Shown: positions 18,301 through 26,838 of the stretch, one piece after another
Layout of the letters: every line of letters begins with the position of its first letter
Position numbering within the stretch: position 1 is the first letter of the stretch
Notes under the pieces: generated by a model
Database searches by the model: none
Told to the model about the DNA's origin: nothing
What the model saw: only the letters and a program-made list of their open reading frames with translations
Source: Vibrio zhanjiangensis
GTDB lineage: Bacteria > Pseudomonadota > Gammaproteobacteria > Enterobacterales > Vibrionaceae
Direction of reading: 5' to 3'
DNA length: 58,281 nucleotides
Assembly: GCF_030161235.1 (NCBI RefSeq)
Contig: NZ_BSPW01000068.1
Span: 1-58,281, forward strand
Translations under genes and position numbers: made by a program

Positions 18301-18981
18301 TTCTACGACGGCTTTGATAGCATGACTGCCTACACCCAACGCTGTCCAGTTGGCTTGATATGGGGATTGTGTTACGCGTGCAACCTGAGTGTTATCAACA
18401 AAAAAAGTGACGGCTTCTATATTGGTGTTCGTTGCCTCTACGTTTGCTAGCAGTGTAACTGATTGGTCTTCTTCAAATTCGGCACCGTTAACTGGTGAGA
18501 CTAATTGAAGAGAAATCTCGGGTTCACCTACTTCACCATCGTCATCGGCGATCAGGCGAATCGTGTTTTGAAGAAGAGAGAGATCCAATACCCCTCCGAC
18601 GCCCAAAGTCAGTTCAATGCTGCTTCCCCCTAGAAGCTGTGACTTAACCCAGCTACCATCGTCAAAGCCTAAAACCAGCGTGTTTTTGAATAGATCTCCT
18701 TGGGATTTACTGGTGAACGTCATGTTTGGGTAGCTAACACCTGATGCTGACCAATTGGGTGTTGACATGGTTAGGTTCGAATCAAATACAATTTTTGCGT
18801 CACGCAGTTCGACGGGTTTTGAGCTATCGTTTGTTAGAGTGACTTTGTATGTATTCCACCATTGGCTTTCTGAGCCGACGATACTTGCATCGGTGTTCAC
18901 GCCAGCCTGCACGGTAGGTAAGCTCATACCCATCGCCAGTGCTAATACACTCGGTATTATTGCTAGTGTATTCTTATTCAT
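15361..18981 (-). CDS. Secreted multidomain GH19 chitinase
   Basis: The 1206-residue secreted enzyme is predicted to hydrolyse chitin. AAGGGA precedes the ATG; a signal peptide ends at about residue 26 (TVQA|GV). Then follow a beta-rich domain (about 27-150) resembling carbohydrate-binding modules, three Ig-like repeats (about 155-460, typified by SPVNGAEFEEDQSVTLLANV), and a chitin-binding module (about 465-520) with YPNWTRGDHATGGD and ANYWTQTIPGSDDSW. A region of about 320 residues that I cannot assign comes next. The GH19 catalytic domain (about 870-1206) has the acidic motif AAFLAQSMQETIRY, with E898 the likely general acid, and the signature GCGWWGRGVIQTTGRQNFG. Many paired cysteines in the last 300 residues fit an exported protein. 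The gene stands alone with its own terminator. Confidence 0.92.
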   Translation of the reverse strand: MNKNTLAIIPSVLALAMGMSLPTVQAGVNTDASIVGSESQWWNTYKVTLTNDSSKPVELRDAKIVFDSNLTMSTPNWSASGVSYPNMTFTSKSQGDLFKNTLVLGFDDGSWVKSQLLGGSSIELTLGVGGVLDLSLLQNTIRLIADDDGEVGEPEISLQLVSPVNGAEFEEDQSVTLLANVEATNTNIEAVTFFVDNTQVARVTQSPYQANWTALGVGSHAIKAVVEDTSGLTQQQAVNILVKEKQVEPPIVPEVHELSFVAPTQGQILTLDEATMIEARVEGELITKLEFWANNHKLSQQNITPTQTMYTQPWTPNEVGNTTLRVVVLDQNNQMVEQRSMVIAVEAGQSFTKPEVSFSSPSNASKFDKNDSVSISVQATDADDDLSRVTVKANNKQICEFDASATSQFSCNWTASEVGSVTLEAIATDAKNLTSTASVRITVEEVETPTPPPSELCSEFNVYPNWTRGDHATGGDIMVHDNIAYSANYWTQTIPGSDDSWGLHLNCDGTEPGTAPALSLRNPMDPVRLEVAGWPATFVVASPSTQAPSTLTIETSSSVSLSDVEQLTLTFVSLLRQAENAGSTSIIIQSDVLDLATRDKGASFGTIAVRQALTNAIEITGSRIDVNAIHALTDDVKGWALAHNLIFTTLAPQATFGWSLSIGEFAYDKHSGRQSVWDEASVFTADLLESFELYKASSANKADFVVFTKSNTTAALNSEQWHHALEYVKQVTDYIETPAMLSDMPTEQTVNYFMGNTQSEQQIRKAAYSNVFALMYDKDSQELTNKINLYQTAKVPLYYVGEELEKGALTRIEALNDELISAESVMNNEVFLYETPQSQWVPSTVYKWNDFLDGLNAMHNIGVAGNKFWLMDDGVDDDTNIKYAKVAIAAFLAQSMQETIRYNACDENNWSEMRYGAPTDYPMTASCGQLGQKYADYGVNPISGLDHAYSCPRNDKMEVSALTHAKWYGAPAPIFAAPDSVLEERGLLVNGAAGRWTNEGHCNDVPENVDTSKQVWERDDCKTYVGQKAGKFIWDGSSQESVEGCGWWGRGVIQTTGRQNFGTLNHYLGRSHVDPSTIGTSVDGVTVEAPPENPLYAELDFCSNPGLICSSEENKEIKWIAGLFYWVTSVQAYNNDGGPYADWNYYNELKQYVEGGLQGSQFIDDVSGIVNRGCPDLSCSTGDVHNVAERRENFKLVLQKLGLNPR

Positions 18982-19153
18982 TTGCTATCCCTTCGAGTCA
19001 TCTTGATTGGTTTTTTTTAAGTAAAAAATAACTCAAATAGGATTGAACAAGTTCTCGTTTGTTACAATATCATCAATAGTGAAATCACGATTTTTCAATG
19101 TTTTTATGAGACTTTTATATTTTTGACAAGATAACGCTGGGAACATTTTGACG

Positions 19154-19194
19154 TAATCAACACTCGCCAATTTTAGATTAGCGTGTGTTGATTA
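19154..19194. repeat. Hairpin between mvaA and the chitinase gene
   Basis: TAATCAACACTCGC (19154-19167) and GCGTGTGTTGATTA (19181-19194) form a 14-bp stem with one mismatch, 22 bases beyond the mvaA stop. No T-run follows on the minus strand, so it may be a terminator or an operator-like palindrome for the chitinase promoter. Confidence 0.55.
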
Positions 19195-19215
19195 TGAGGG
19201 GGCGGGCTGATTGAT

Positions 19216-20475
19216 TTATCGTGCGAGCTTTTGGTGTGCTCTAGAAAAGTGACCAGCACAAAAAGCACCGACGATGGAAAGCTCACCGGCTAGACATAGA
19301 GCGGCGGTCACTTCGGCAAGCGCTCTTGCTTTTCCAGTGCCATATAGGCCCATAATCTCTAAGCATGCTTTTTGGCTTGGTAGGTGTGTGCCACCACCTA
19401 CGGTACCGACCATGATATTGGGCAAGGTTACGCACGCATATAGACCACCTTGTGCATTCATTTCCATGCGAGTCACACCGATGGCAGACTCTGCGACACA
19501 TGCGATGTCTTGTCCGCAAGCGGCATATAAAGCGGCGAGCGCGTTTGCGTAGTGGGCATTGACGCCAATTCCTCCACTGATTGAGGCGCCTACTGCTGTT
19601 ATTTGGCCAAACTTAACCATTTTCTCAGGGGTTGTGTGCAGGTATTTTTCAACCAGCGGTTTAGACAGATTTATCTCAGCGGAGACTTTTTTTCCTCGTA
19701 CATGTCTCAATGTGTGGGCATTTGGCTTTTTATCGCCTGACAAATTCCCATCTAGGAAAGCGTCTTGTGGTTGGATAGGAGAGTGTGTCGATATGTAATT
19801 GAATACTTCGTTGGTTGCAATCGTAACCATGTTTTGACCCGACGCGTCTCCTGTTTGAAACTCGAAGATGAGATATACACGATTGCCTTCAATATTGACA
19901 TTGATGTCACTGAGACGACCATGAGCGGTAGTGGACTCTGCAATTTTTTTAAATTGTTCATACTGGGTTACCACCCAAGCGACAAATTGCCCTGCTTGAG
20001 AAAGCTCCAGAAATTCAAAGACTGGTGTCCGTGTAACCCCTTCATTGAGAAGCATTGCACTTGCACCGCCGCCTGCTGTAATAAGCATAGCGCCTCGGTT
20101 ATAGGATGCGACCAATGCTGCTTCAGTGGTCGCGAGGGGGATTAAGTAATCACCGTGAGCATGCAGACCATTAACTCTTAGCGGCCCGGCCACGCCAACA
20201 GGGATTTTTACCGTACCGATAAAGTGTTCAATATTCTTATTATAAAGTTGTGCGTGTTGGTCGGTCATAGGATCAAGCAAATGCTGCTTCTGTGTTAACT
20301 CTTCCAGAACATCCCAGCGTTTATCTAAGTTTTTGACAGAGATGTAGGGCCCCTTTGTCAGTTGTTGCTTTGCTGGTGCACAATTAGGCCTAAGTCTTTT
20401 CTCTATCGTACCTGAATGTAATTCTTGGTCGAAAATTGATGTTTTGTTACGGTGGGATAAGTTAAGTTTGGGCAT
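19216..20475 (-). CDS. mvaA: Hydroxymethylglutaryl-CoA reductase (class I type)
   Basis: The 419-residue enzyme should convert HMG-CoA to mevalonate using NADPH. Catalytic positions can be placed: E118 in LATTEAALVASYNRG, the Lys in GDKKP (249-250), D210 in TGDASGQNM, and the C-terminal H414 in AGHFSRAHQK, which corresponds to the KSH histidine of class I enzymes. The dimerisation/substrate motif appears as NIEHFIGTVKIPVGVAGPL and the glycine loop as VGTVGGGTHLPSQ. Length and motifs fit the soluble class I form, as in archaea. Most gammaproteobacteria make isoprenoids by the MEP route and lack this enzyme; vibrios are known exceptions. No other mevalonate-pathway gene is nearby. Confidence 0.95.
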   Translation of the reverse strand: MPKLNLSHRNKTSIFDQELHSGTIEKRLRPNCAPAKQQLTKGPYISVKNLDKRWDVLEELTQKQHLLDPMTDQHAQLYNKNIEHFIGTVKIPVGVAGPLRVNGLHAHGDYLIPLATTEAALVASYNRGAMLITAGGGASAMLLNEGVTRTPVFEFLELSQAGQFVAWVVTQYEQFKKIAESTTAHGRLSDINVNIEGNRVYLIFEFQTGDASGQNMVTIATNEVFNYISTHSPIQPQDAFLDGNLSGDKKPNAHTLRHVRGKKVSAEINLSKPLVEKYLHTTPEKMVKFGQITAVGASISGGIGVNAHYANALAALYAACGQDIACVAESAIGVTRMEMNAQGGLYACVTLPNIMVGTVGGGTHLPSQKACLEIMGLYGTGKARALAEVTAALCLAGELSIVGAFCAGHFSRAHQKLAR

Positions 20476-20563
20476 GACGATGATAAAAAAGGTGTTGTCG
20501 GGCGATTCTAGCGTCTATTGAGAGGAAGACAATATTTATTGGCCGATTAGTCTGAATTTTAAT

Positions 20564-20842
20564 TTACACATGAATATCAAGTAAAGTGCCGATCATTTCT
20601 TGGTCTCTTTGCAGTACGTTAGTGCCAATACGACTGTATTTATCTGCTTGTACCAGTTTTGTAATCGGTTCCATCGGAGAGGATTCTACTGGCTTAAATT
20701 CAACCTTATTGAACTGGTAAGAAGAGTCTTTGACTACTGGGTTGGAGATCTGGGCTTGATAAATTTCGCGCGAAGCTTCCTCAGCCAGCTTAGATGACTG
20801 TTCAATTAACTGATAACCGGGCTGAACTGCAGACACTGTCAT
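20564..20842 (-). CDS. Small protein resembling a flagellar-rod C-terminal domain
   Basis: This 92-residue protein starts MTVSAVQPGYQL. I choose the ATG at 20842 because AAAGGGG lies six bases upstream; the longer reading adds residues with no ribosome binding site. The C-terminus (ITKLVQADKYSRIGTNVLQR then DQEMIGTLLDI) resembles the heptad-rich C-terminal helix of flagellar rod and hook proteins (V..M....Y..N..V....DQM..TLLDI). A short free-standing protein of that kind is unusual, and no other flagellar gene is nearby, so I cannot assign a function. It has no signal peptide. The next small gene lies upstream on the same strand, 57 bases away, so they may be cotranscribed. Confidence 0.65.
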   Translation of the reverse strand: MTVSAVQPGYQLIEQSSKLAEEASREIYQAQISNPVVKDSSYQFNKVEFKPVESSPMEPITKLVQADKYSRIGTNVLQRDQEMIGTLLDIHV

Positions 20843-20899
20843 AATCATCCCCTTTATAACAATAAGCCTAATCCTAGTTTGCTTTTTAGGCAAGTTATG

Positions 20900-21061
20900 C
20901 TACCGAAATAGACTTGCGATAAGCTGCTGTTCTTCGTCGGTTAACATAAGACGTTTAGGTTCTTCTAATGTCTGAGATATCTCAGTTTTCAATGTGCGAA
21001 GTTGACAAGGCGTCATGTATTTTATTTGTTTTTTAAGAACTTCAAATTGTTTTGTATTCAT
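20900..21061 (-). CDS. Small hypothetical protein, 53 residues
   Basis: The protein starts MNTKQFEVLKKQIKYMTPCQ and is preceded by GGAGG nine bases upstream, so I reject a longer reading from 21124. It is charged and helical, with the pattern LKKQIKYMTPCQLRTLKTEI followed by LMLTDEEQQLIASLF. This resembles the leading segment of some transposase and zinc-ribbon proteins, where LTxxQ...L...I precedes LTDEE, but no zinc-binding residues follow and the frame is complete. Its function is unknown. Confidence 0.6.
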   Translation of the reverse strand: MNTKQFEVLKKQIKYMTPCQLRTLKTEISQTLEEPKRLMLTDEEQQLIASLFR

Positions 21062-21271
21062 ACTGGCTTGCCTCCGAATCAAGTCGTTTTTTTGGTCCGA
21101 AAAGCAAGAGATGTCTCCTTTCATCGTCTTACCCTATTTTCTATAATTACGCCACTATCTTATGCAGTCTTGCTTAAATTGTGTCCGAATAATGTCAGGT
21201 GGATTTCAGTTATTAGTGAACTATGCCACAAATGCGCCTGGATTCGGTAATTAAATTGTCATTAAATTGAT

Positions 21272-23422
21272 CTAGTTTTTTGCCTGAATAGTGAGTTTTT
21301 CAGCTAGGGCGTGGAACTCAGGTAACATTCTATAGATGAGATAAAGTTGTTCCAATACCATTTTGATTGAGGTGTCATCGTCTTCTCGCCACTCTTCCAA
21401 GCGAGTTTTTATGTCAATATCAATATTGGCAGAGCTACCGTCTACAGACTTATTAAGTTGTTTAGTAAGGCCTTCTAAGTGATGATTGATAATTCTGTGT
21501 GTTTCTAAAATGAGTTGATGTGTTTTGGCTTCATTGACCCGTTTTCTATGTGCACCTAGAGCGGAAATGTAACTCAGTAATGCGTGACTTAATGTTAGAA
21601 AACGGAAACTTTCATCTACTGCAGTACGGTATCGTCCTGGCTCGGAAAGCATTGCGCTTATCGCATTATTGAGATTTGCGTCGTGGTTGTGCGCATTACG
21701 TCTTGCAATTCTATAGGCTAAACTGTCTTTCTTTCCAATTCGATATTGACCGATCACTTGTGCGAGATATTCTCGATTTGCTTGAGTGGCCTCTGCCATA
21801 ACTTTATGAAGACGTTTGGATTGCCAATCAGGTAATATGAAACTAACTGATAACACAGCTAGGGCACACCCAATAAGTGTATCCGCCAATCTAGGAAGAA
21901 CGACGGCATAACCCTCTCCATACTGGTGGAAGCAGAATAGGACTAAGATGGTGATAAAACCAGTGGCATACCCGTAGTTAGCCAGTCTCAGCATAAAAAA
22001 TGCGACACCAGAAACAACGATAAGGAGTAATTGGCTTTCTTGTGAGGGAAATAACACAAGTAAGGGGACACCAACTAATAGGCCGAGTATGGTACCAACA
22101 ACTCTAGCAACAAGTTTGCTCCGCGTTGCACTGTAGTTGGGCTGGCAAACAAATAATGTGGTCATGAGTATCCAGTAGCCTTGGTTCATATTAGTGAACT
22201 GGATCAGGCTGTATCCGATGGTTAAAGCGGTAGACATTCTTACCGCATGGCGAAATAACAAAGACTCTTTGTTAAACTGCGATGCAACTCTTTGCCATTT
22301 TTCTCTTACTGTATGGACCTCGGTGTCATTAAGCTCAGTTGATTCAAATTGGTTTGAATGTGGGGTAGTTATGCTATTGAGTTGTTTTTCAACGGTAGCA
22401 AGGTTATTAAAAAGGTAGCTAAGTTGGTTAAGTAGTGACCTGCTTGTCTCACTTGTTCTCTCTTTTAGAGCATTGAGTGAACTCACTAACTCATCAAGAG
22501 CTAGGACAGATTGGCCAGTGTGAGAGTATTCTTTACTCAATTGAATAGATTTTGCGACTGCTCTACAAGCGTTTGCTTGAGTTTCTAGAAGGTATTTAAA
22601 TCTGAACAGTACATCTGAGCGTTCGAATTGCTTACAAAGCTCTTGATAGCGATAGTGGCTTGAGCTGACTCGTTCGTGAATATCTTGGGCAAGAAAATAA
22701 ATATTAAGGAATTTGTCGCTACCTGAATCAAAATGCCCCCTTTTGGAACGACTGAGTAGTATCGCTTTACATTGATTTAAAGCCGTCACCGTAGCAGCAT
22801 TGAGTGCAGCTTGTTGAATTCTATACGGTTGGGGATCTAGCCCAGAGACGGGATGGAACAGTTGACTTCTTGAATCTAAGTAATTCGCGAGATGAAAGAA
22901 AACGTTGGCTAAACTTTGTTGTACTGGCTGCATAGGCCACAATGCTGACCAAATAATGGATAACAAAAAATACCAACTGGCGCCAGACAAAAGCAAAGCG
23001 GGCTGTTGCCAAAGATTAACGCTTTGTTCTGCCCCAAGCATAGTGTAGATGGCCAGTAGTAGCGAGCCAAAAGCTATACTCGCATACCTCGTGCTTATCG
23101 CGCCAAGCATAATGAAACCAAAAGTTGAACTGCATAAGCCAAGTGCAAATAGAATAGGCGTAGAAAAGAGTAACTCAATAGAGAAGGAAGCAATAGCAAA
23201 ACAAGCCAGTGTTATAAAAGTTGACTTTACCCGACCCATTACGGTGTCATCCGTTTCTGATAGCGCAGCGGCAATGACCCCTAATATCAGAGGGATAACA
23301 TGGGTGTTGAGTGAGTGGTACCAGCTAAAACTAACAACGCCCACCAGCGCAATAAGAATTAGCATCCCATAGTTGATTGTTTTGTTTACCCATAATAGGC
23401 GGAGTTGACTCAAAAGTTGCAC
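21272..23422 (-). CDS. yccS: YccS/YhfK-family inner-membrane protein
   Basis: The 716-residue protein has the YccS layout: an N-terminal bundle of about six membrane helices (about residues 18-165), a soluble helical region (about 170-380), a second membrane bundle (about 395-520) containing MNQGYWILMTTLFVCQPNYS, ATRSKLVARVVGTILGLLVG and a run of hydrophobic helices, and a soluble C-terminal domain. This is the FUSC/aromatic-acid-exporter superfamily. Family members are annotated as putative transporters; no substrate has been proven for YccS. The length equals that of E. coli YccS. It is divergent from helD, with about 195 bases between the starts. Confidence 0.9.
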   Translation of the reverse strand: MQLLSQLRLLWVNKTINYGMLILIALVGVVSFSWYHSLNTHVIPLILGVIAAALSETDDTVMGRVKSTFITLACFAIASFSIELLFSTPILFALGLCSSTFGFIMLGAISTRYASIAFGSLLLAIYTMLGAEQSVNLWQQPALLLSGASWYFLLSIIWSALWPMQPVQQSLANVFFHLANYLDSRSQLFHPVSGLDPQPYRIQQAALNAATVTALNQCKAILLSRSKRGHFDSGSDKFLNIYFLAQDIHERVSSSHYRYQELCKQFERSDVLFRFKYLLETQANACRAVAKSIQLSKEYSHTGQSVLALDELVSSLNALKERTSETSRSLLNQLSYLFNNLATVEKQLNSITTPHSNQFESTELNDTEVHTVREKWQRVASQFNKESLLFRHAVRMSTALTIGYSLIQFTNMNQGYWILMTTLFVCQPNYSATRSKLVARVVGTILGLLVGVPLLVLFPSQESQLLLIVVSGVAFFMLRLANYGYATGFITILVLFCFHQYGEGYAVVLPRLADTLIGCALAVLSVSFILPDWQSKRLHKVMAEATQANREYLAQVIGQYRIGKKDSLAYRIARRNAHNHDANLNNAISAMLSEPGRYRTAVDESFRFLTLSHALLSYISALGAHRKRVNEAKTHQLILETHRIINHHLEGLTKQLNKSVDGSSANIDIDIKTRLEEWREDDDTSIKMVLEQLYLIYRMLPEFHALAEKLTIQAKN

Positions 23423-23617
23423 AGTATTTATCTTTAAATGATCTCTTAATGTCTATGTTATCTAATAATACATGTTTAAATTATGATTTAGATAAAGAAA
23501 TGAGTTTGTTGATGGAGTTTTGACTTTAAGTGTACTCATTATCTATTGACAAGATCTTTTCACTGTTTGATTTGGTTGCGTTATCATGTGTGTAACTAGA
23601 ATTAAGGGAATACAACA

Positions 23618-25693
23618 ATGCAGCTAAGCGCCACCAGGACTGCACTCTACCTGATTCAAAGCGAATACAATCAAGTTCGTCTGGAATCTGACTTCATCAT
23701 ATTGAGCTCTAAGCAATGTGAAGAACGTATTCCGTTTAGTATATGGAATGGTGAAGTTAGCATTAAACGTGGCTTATTATGGGGTGGGCTGCAATTTTTT
23801 TCACATTCTAAAGATGGCCGTCGGTATTCTTGGCTCATTGAAGGTTTGTCGTGGCAAAGCTGTCGTCAGTTCGCCCGTTTAGCTGTTGCGTGCTATCAAA
23901 AGTGGCACAACAATCAGTGCGCACAGCTTCATGCATTTTTTCCCCAATGGGAGATGACTTTTCAAGGAATTGAACGCCAACCGGCTTACCTCACTCATTC
24001 CACGCTCGATTTTCAACTGGGTAAGATATCTTCAGATTTAACTTCTATGGAAATGACTTTAGATGATGTAACACTGATGATGCCTGAAAAAATGGCGACT
24101 ATCTTACCTTGGTTCACAGATACTGAACGGGTTTTACAAGAGCGCAATCAACGTTGGATGGAAACAGAATTAGATAATTGGAAAGTACTTTTTTCTCAAA
24201 TTGAGTCATCGCCTTTGAACCTGTCACAGCAACAGGCTGTGCTGCTCAATGATGACAATAATCTGGTTCTGGCTGGCGCGGGCTCTGGAAAGACCAGTGT
24301 TTTAACAGCAAGAGTTGCCTACCTTCTTCAAAGTCATCTTGCTCAGCCAGAAGATATCCTAATGTTGGCGTTTGGGCGTGATGCGGCAAGTGAAATGCGT
24401 CAGCGCTTGGAGAACAAAATTGGTTTGAGCGCAGATCAAGTTCAAGTAACGACATTCCATCAACTTGGACTATCTATCCTAAATCATGTTGAAGCTTCTC
24501 CTGTCACCCTTTCACCTTTAGCAACAGATGAAAATTTGAAGGCTGCTTGGTGTATTGAATGGCTAAAGAAACATTGGTCATCGCCGACAGCATTTAAGCG
24601 TTGGCAAAAGCACCTAAATAATTGGCCAATCGCCTACATATCAGGGGATGATGAACTGCAAAGTCACGTCGAAAACCCTAAGTTGATTGATTGGATAAAG
24701 AAGCAACTTAATCAACTCTCTACTTTTGGTGGTACAAAGAAAAGTATTCAAGAAAAGCTTGTGTCTCATGCGGATTATACCCGTCTCAACAGTGAACTCG
24801 CCTTGGTATGGCCTTGCTATCAAGCATGGCGTGAAAAACTTGATGAAGAGGGACATATTGATTTCAATATTATGATCAGTAAAGCCATTGATTATGTTGT
24901 AAAAGGAAAATATCAACCATCATGGAAATACATCATGATTGATGAATACCAAGATATTTCACCACAGCGTCTAGGTTTGGTCGAAGCACTGTGTAACCGG
25001 TGTGATGGTCCAAATTGTGTCCTATTTGCTGTGGGTGATGATTGGCAATCTATCTACGAATTTGCAGGTGCTGATGTCGATTTGACGACCGGTTTTACAA
25101 AACGTTTTCCGCATTCCACAATACATAAATTGAATACAACTTACCGTTTTAACAACCAAATTGGTGAAGTGGCTAATCAATTTATACAGCGTAATCCCGC
25201 TCAATTGGAAAAAGCCTTGCAAAGCGTCAAACTGAAGAAATCCAAATCTGTCACCTTGTCTGCAAGTAATTCAATAGAAAAGATTCTAGATGAGCTTAAT
25301 CGTAAAGCAAAAAGTATTCAGTCAATATTGCTACTTGGTCGAAATCATTATCATAAGCCAGAACTATTGTCTCAATGGCAAAAGCAGTTTGCGCTGTTAT
25401 CCATTACTTTTATGACTTGTCATGCGAGTAAAGGGCGAGAAGCGGATTATGTCATTATCCTATCTGTGGATGAGGGGCAATTTCCTTCGCGGGTGAAAAC
25501 CTTGCACATTGATGGTGCCTTGACTCAATCGGGTGATACTTTCCCATATGCTGAAGAACGTCGTTTGTTTTATGTCGCTCTCACTCGGGCAAAAAAACAT
25601 GTATGGGTGACGTATTCAGGCTCAGGTTCTAGTTTTGTTCGTGAACTGAAAGATGAGAATTATCCAGTCCTTATCAGAAAGCGAGGTGTATAG
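23618..25693 (+). CDS. helD: DNA helicase IV
   Basis: The 691-residue protein is an SF1 helicase of the HelD (helicase IV) type. An N-terminal domain of about 190 residues specific to HelD comes first. It is followed by the Q-like LNLSQQQAVL, Walker A AGAGSGKTSVL (about residues 218-228), Walker B/DExx MIDEYQDIS, motif III GDDWQSIYEFAGAD, motif IV-region TYRFNNQIG, motif V TCHASKGREADYVI and motif VI VALTRAKKHVW. It is ATP-dependent, unwinds DNA 3' to 5', and has a repair or recombination role. AAGGGA precedes the ATG. cutA starts four bases after its stop with its ribosome binding site inside helD, so the pair is probably cotranscribed. Confidence 0.95.
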   Translation: MQLSATRTALYLIQSEYNQVRLESDFIILSSKQCEERIPFSIWNGEVSIKRGLLWGGLQFFSHSKDGRRYSWLIEGLSWQSCRQFARLAVACYQKWHNNQCAQLHAFFPQWEMTFQGIERQPAYLTHSTLDFQLGKISSDLTSMEMTLDDVTLMMPEKMATILPWFTDTERVLQERNQRWMETELDNWKVLFSQIESSPLNLSQQQAVLLNDDNNLVLAGAGSGKTSVLTARVAYLLQSHLAQPEDILMLAFGRDAASEMRQRLENKIGLSADQVQVTTFHQLGLSILNHVEASPVTLSPLATDENLKAAWCIEWLKKHWSSPTAFKRWQKHLNNWPIAYISGDDELQSHVENPKLIDWIKKQLNQLSTFGGTKKSIQEKLVSHADYTRLNSELALVWPCYQAWREKLDEEGHIDFNIMISKAIDYVVKGKYQPSWKYIMIDEYQDISPQRLGLVEALCNRCDGPNCVLFAVGDDWQSIYEFAGADVDLTTGFTKRFPHSTIHKLNTTYRFNNQIGEVANQFIQRNPAQLEKALQSVKLKKSKSVTLSASNSIEKILDELNRKAKSIQSILLLGRNHYHKPELLSQWQKQFALLSITFMTCHASKGREADYVIILSVDEGQFPSRVKTLHIDGALTQSGDTFPYAEERRLFYVALTRAKKHVWVTYSGSGSSFVRELKDENYPVLIRKRGV

Positions 25694-25697
25694 CATT

Positions 25698-26018
25698 ATG
25701 AAAGAGCAGTTTTGTATCGTACTAACGACAATAGATAGCCCCGATCAAGCAAAGAAAATGACTCAGATGGCTTTGGAGTCGGAGCTAGCAGCTTGTGTGC
25801 AAAGTATGCCTATTCAAAGCAGTTATCGATGGCAGGGGAAGGTATGCCACGACAACGAAATGCTGCTGATTTTTAAGACGAAAGTATCCTGTTATGAGAA
25901 GCTTGAAGAAGCGATTACATCAACGCATAGCTATGAGTTGCCTGAAGTGATTAAAATACCTATTACAGGTGGTTATCACCCTTACTTATTATGGCTAGAG
26001 CAAACAACACGCTGTTGA
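25698..26018 (+). CDS. cutA: CutA1 divalent-cation tolerance protein
   Basis: The 106-residue protein has the CutA1 fold: CIVLTTIDSPDQAKKMTQMA at the N-terminus, LAACVQSMPIQSSYRWQGKV in the middle (the conserved AACV and YxWxGK motifs), then the EMLLIFKTK strand and SYELPEVIKIPI...YLLWL at the end. CutA1 forms very stable trimers. It was linked to copper and other divalent cation tolerance in E. coli, but its molecular role is unclear. The ATG at 25698 follows GAGGT in the helD 3' end. Its last 37 bases overlap the 3' end of the oppositely transcribed DUF2238 gene. Confidence 0.95.
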   Translation: MKEQFCIVLTTIDSPDQAKKMTQMALESELAACVQSMPIQSSYRWQGKVCHDNEMLLIFKTKVSCYEKLEEAITSTHSYELPEVIKIPITGGYHPYLLWLEQTTRC

Positions 26019-26605
26019 AAAGATAGCAAAATCAATGAAGCTAATGCTCCAAGTGTGTCCATTAACATGTCTTTTTGAGCGTCCCAAATGTCTCCTTGAG
26101 ACCCGAGAAATGCGATGCCTTGTTCTCCACCAGCTTTTACCGCGTACCACCACTCAATGATTTCATAGCTGGCCGCGAGTGACATAATAGAAAAGAGTGC
26201 AAAGCAGATGGCTAGTTTTTGGCTCATCCATTGCCTTCTAATTAGGTATTCCGCAATAGGGTAGGCATATAGTCCGATAGAAAAGTGAGCAACACGATCA
26301 AAATTATTTCGTTCTGAGCTAATCAGTTTATTGAACCATTCAAAGGGGACTTCAGCAAACGTGTACTTTGCGCCAATCGTATGTAGCGTCAGCCAAATAA
26401 ACATCAGAATGTAGGCTGTAGGAGAGAACTTGAAATGTCTCGATATGAACCAAATAAGAGATAATATTCCCAAGACGGGTATTATCTCAGCGACCCATAC
26501 TGCACGGGAAGAGGGGTTGATAGTAGAGAACACAAATACGCTTGCATACCCAAGAGTGAGCCAAACTAAAAGTGATCGAGAAATGTTGTTGTTTTCTGCA
26601 TCCAT
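25982..26605 (-). CDS. DUF2238 (YjdF-like) inner-membrane protein
   Basis: The 207-residue integral membrane protein has about six hydrophobic helices. The conserved DUF2238 features are visible: YILMFIWLTLHTIGAKYTFA, the charged NNFDRVAHFSIGLYAYP, the ASYEIIEWWYA motif, and a C-terminal GDIWDAQKDMLMDTLGA. Conserved acidic and histidine residues in the membrane segments (H, E, D, E) suggest an enzyme or metal site, but no function has been shown for the family. It converges on cutA with a 37-base overlap of the coding ends, so the 3' transcripts are complementary. Confidence 0.88.
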   Translation of the reverse strand: MDAENNNISRSLLVWLTLGYASVFVFSTINPSSRAVWVAEIIPVLGILSLIWFISRHFKFSPTAYILMFIWLTLHTIGAKYTFAEVPFEWFNKLISSERNNFDRVAHFSIGLYAYPIAEYLIRRQWMSQKLAICFALFSIMSLAASYEIIEWWYAVKAGGEQGIAFLGSQGDIWDAQKDMLMDTLGALASLILLSFQQRVVCSSHNK

Positions 26606-26838
26606 TGAATGATGTCCTTAAGCAAGGTTAGGCCTATATTGTCATTAAATAAAACAACGTTCAATTGTTGTTTTCTACTAACTAGGCCCACAATTAACGC
26701 ACTATTCGTGTTGAAATGTCCAAATATCACACAGAAAAAGCACAAACTTATGTCTTGTTTATTACCAAAGTTTGATTTAGAACTCAGCGAGATTTAGAAT
26801 CTTGCTTCAACCATAGCATAATGAAATAAAGTAAAGTC

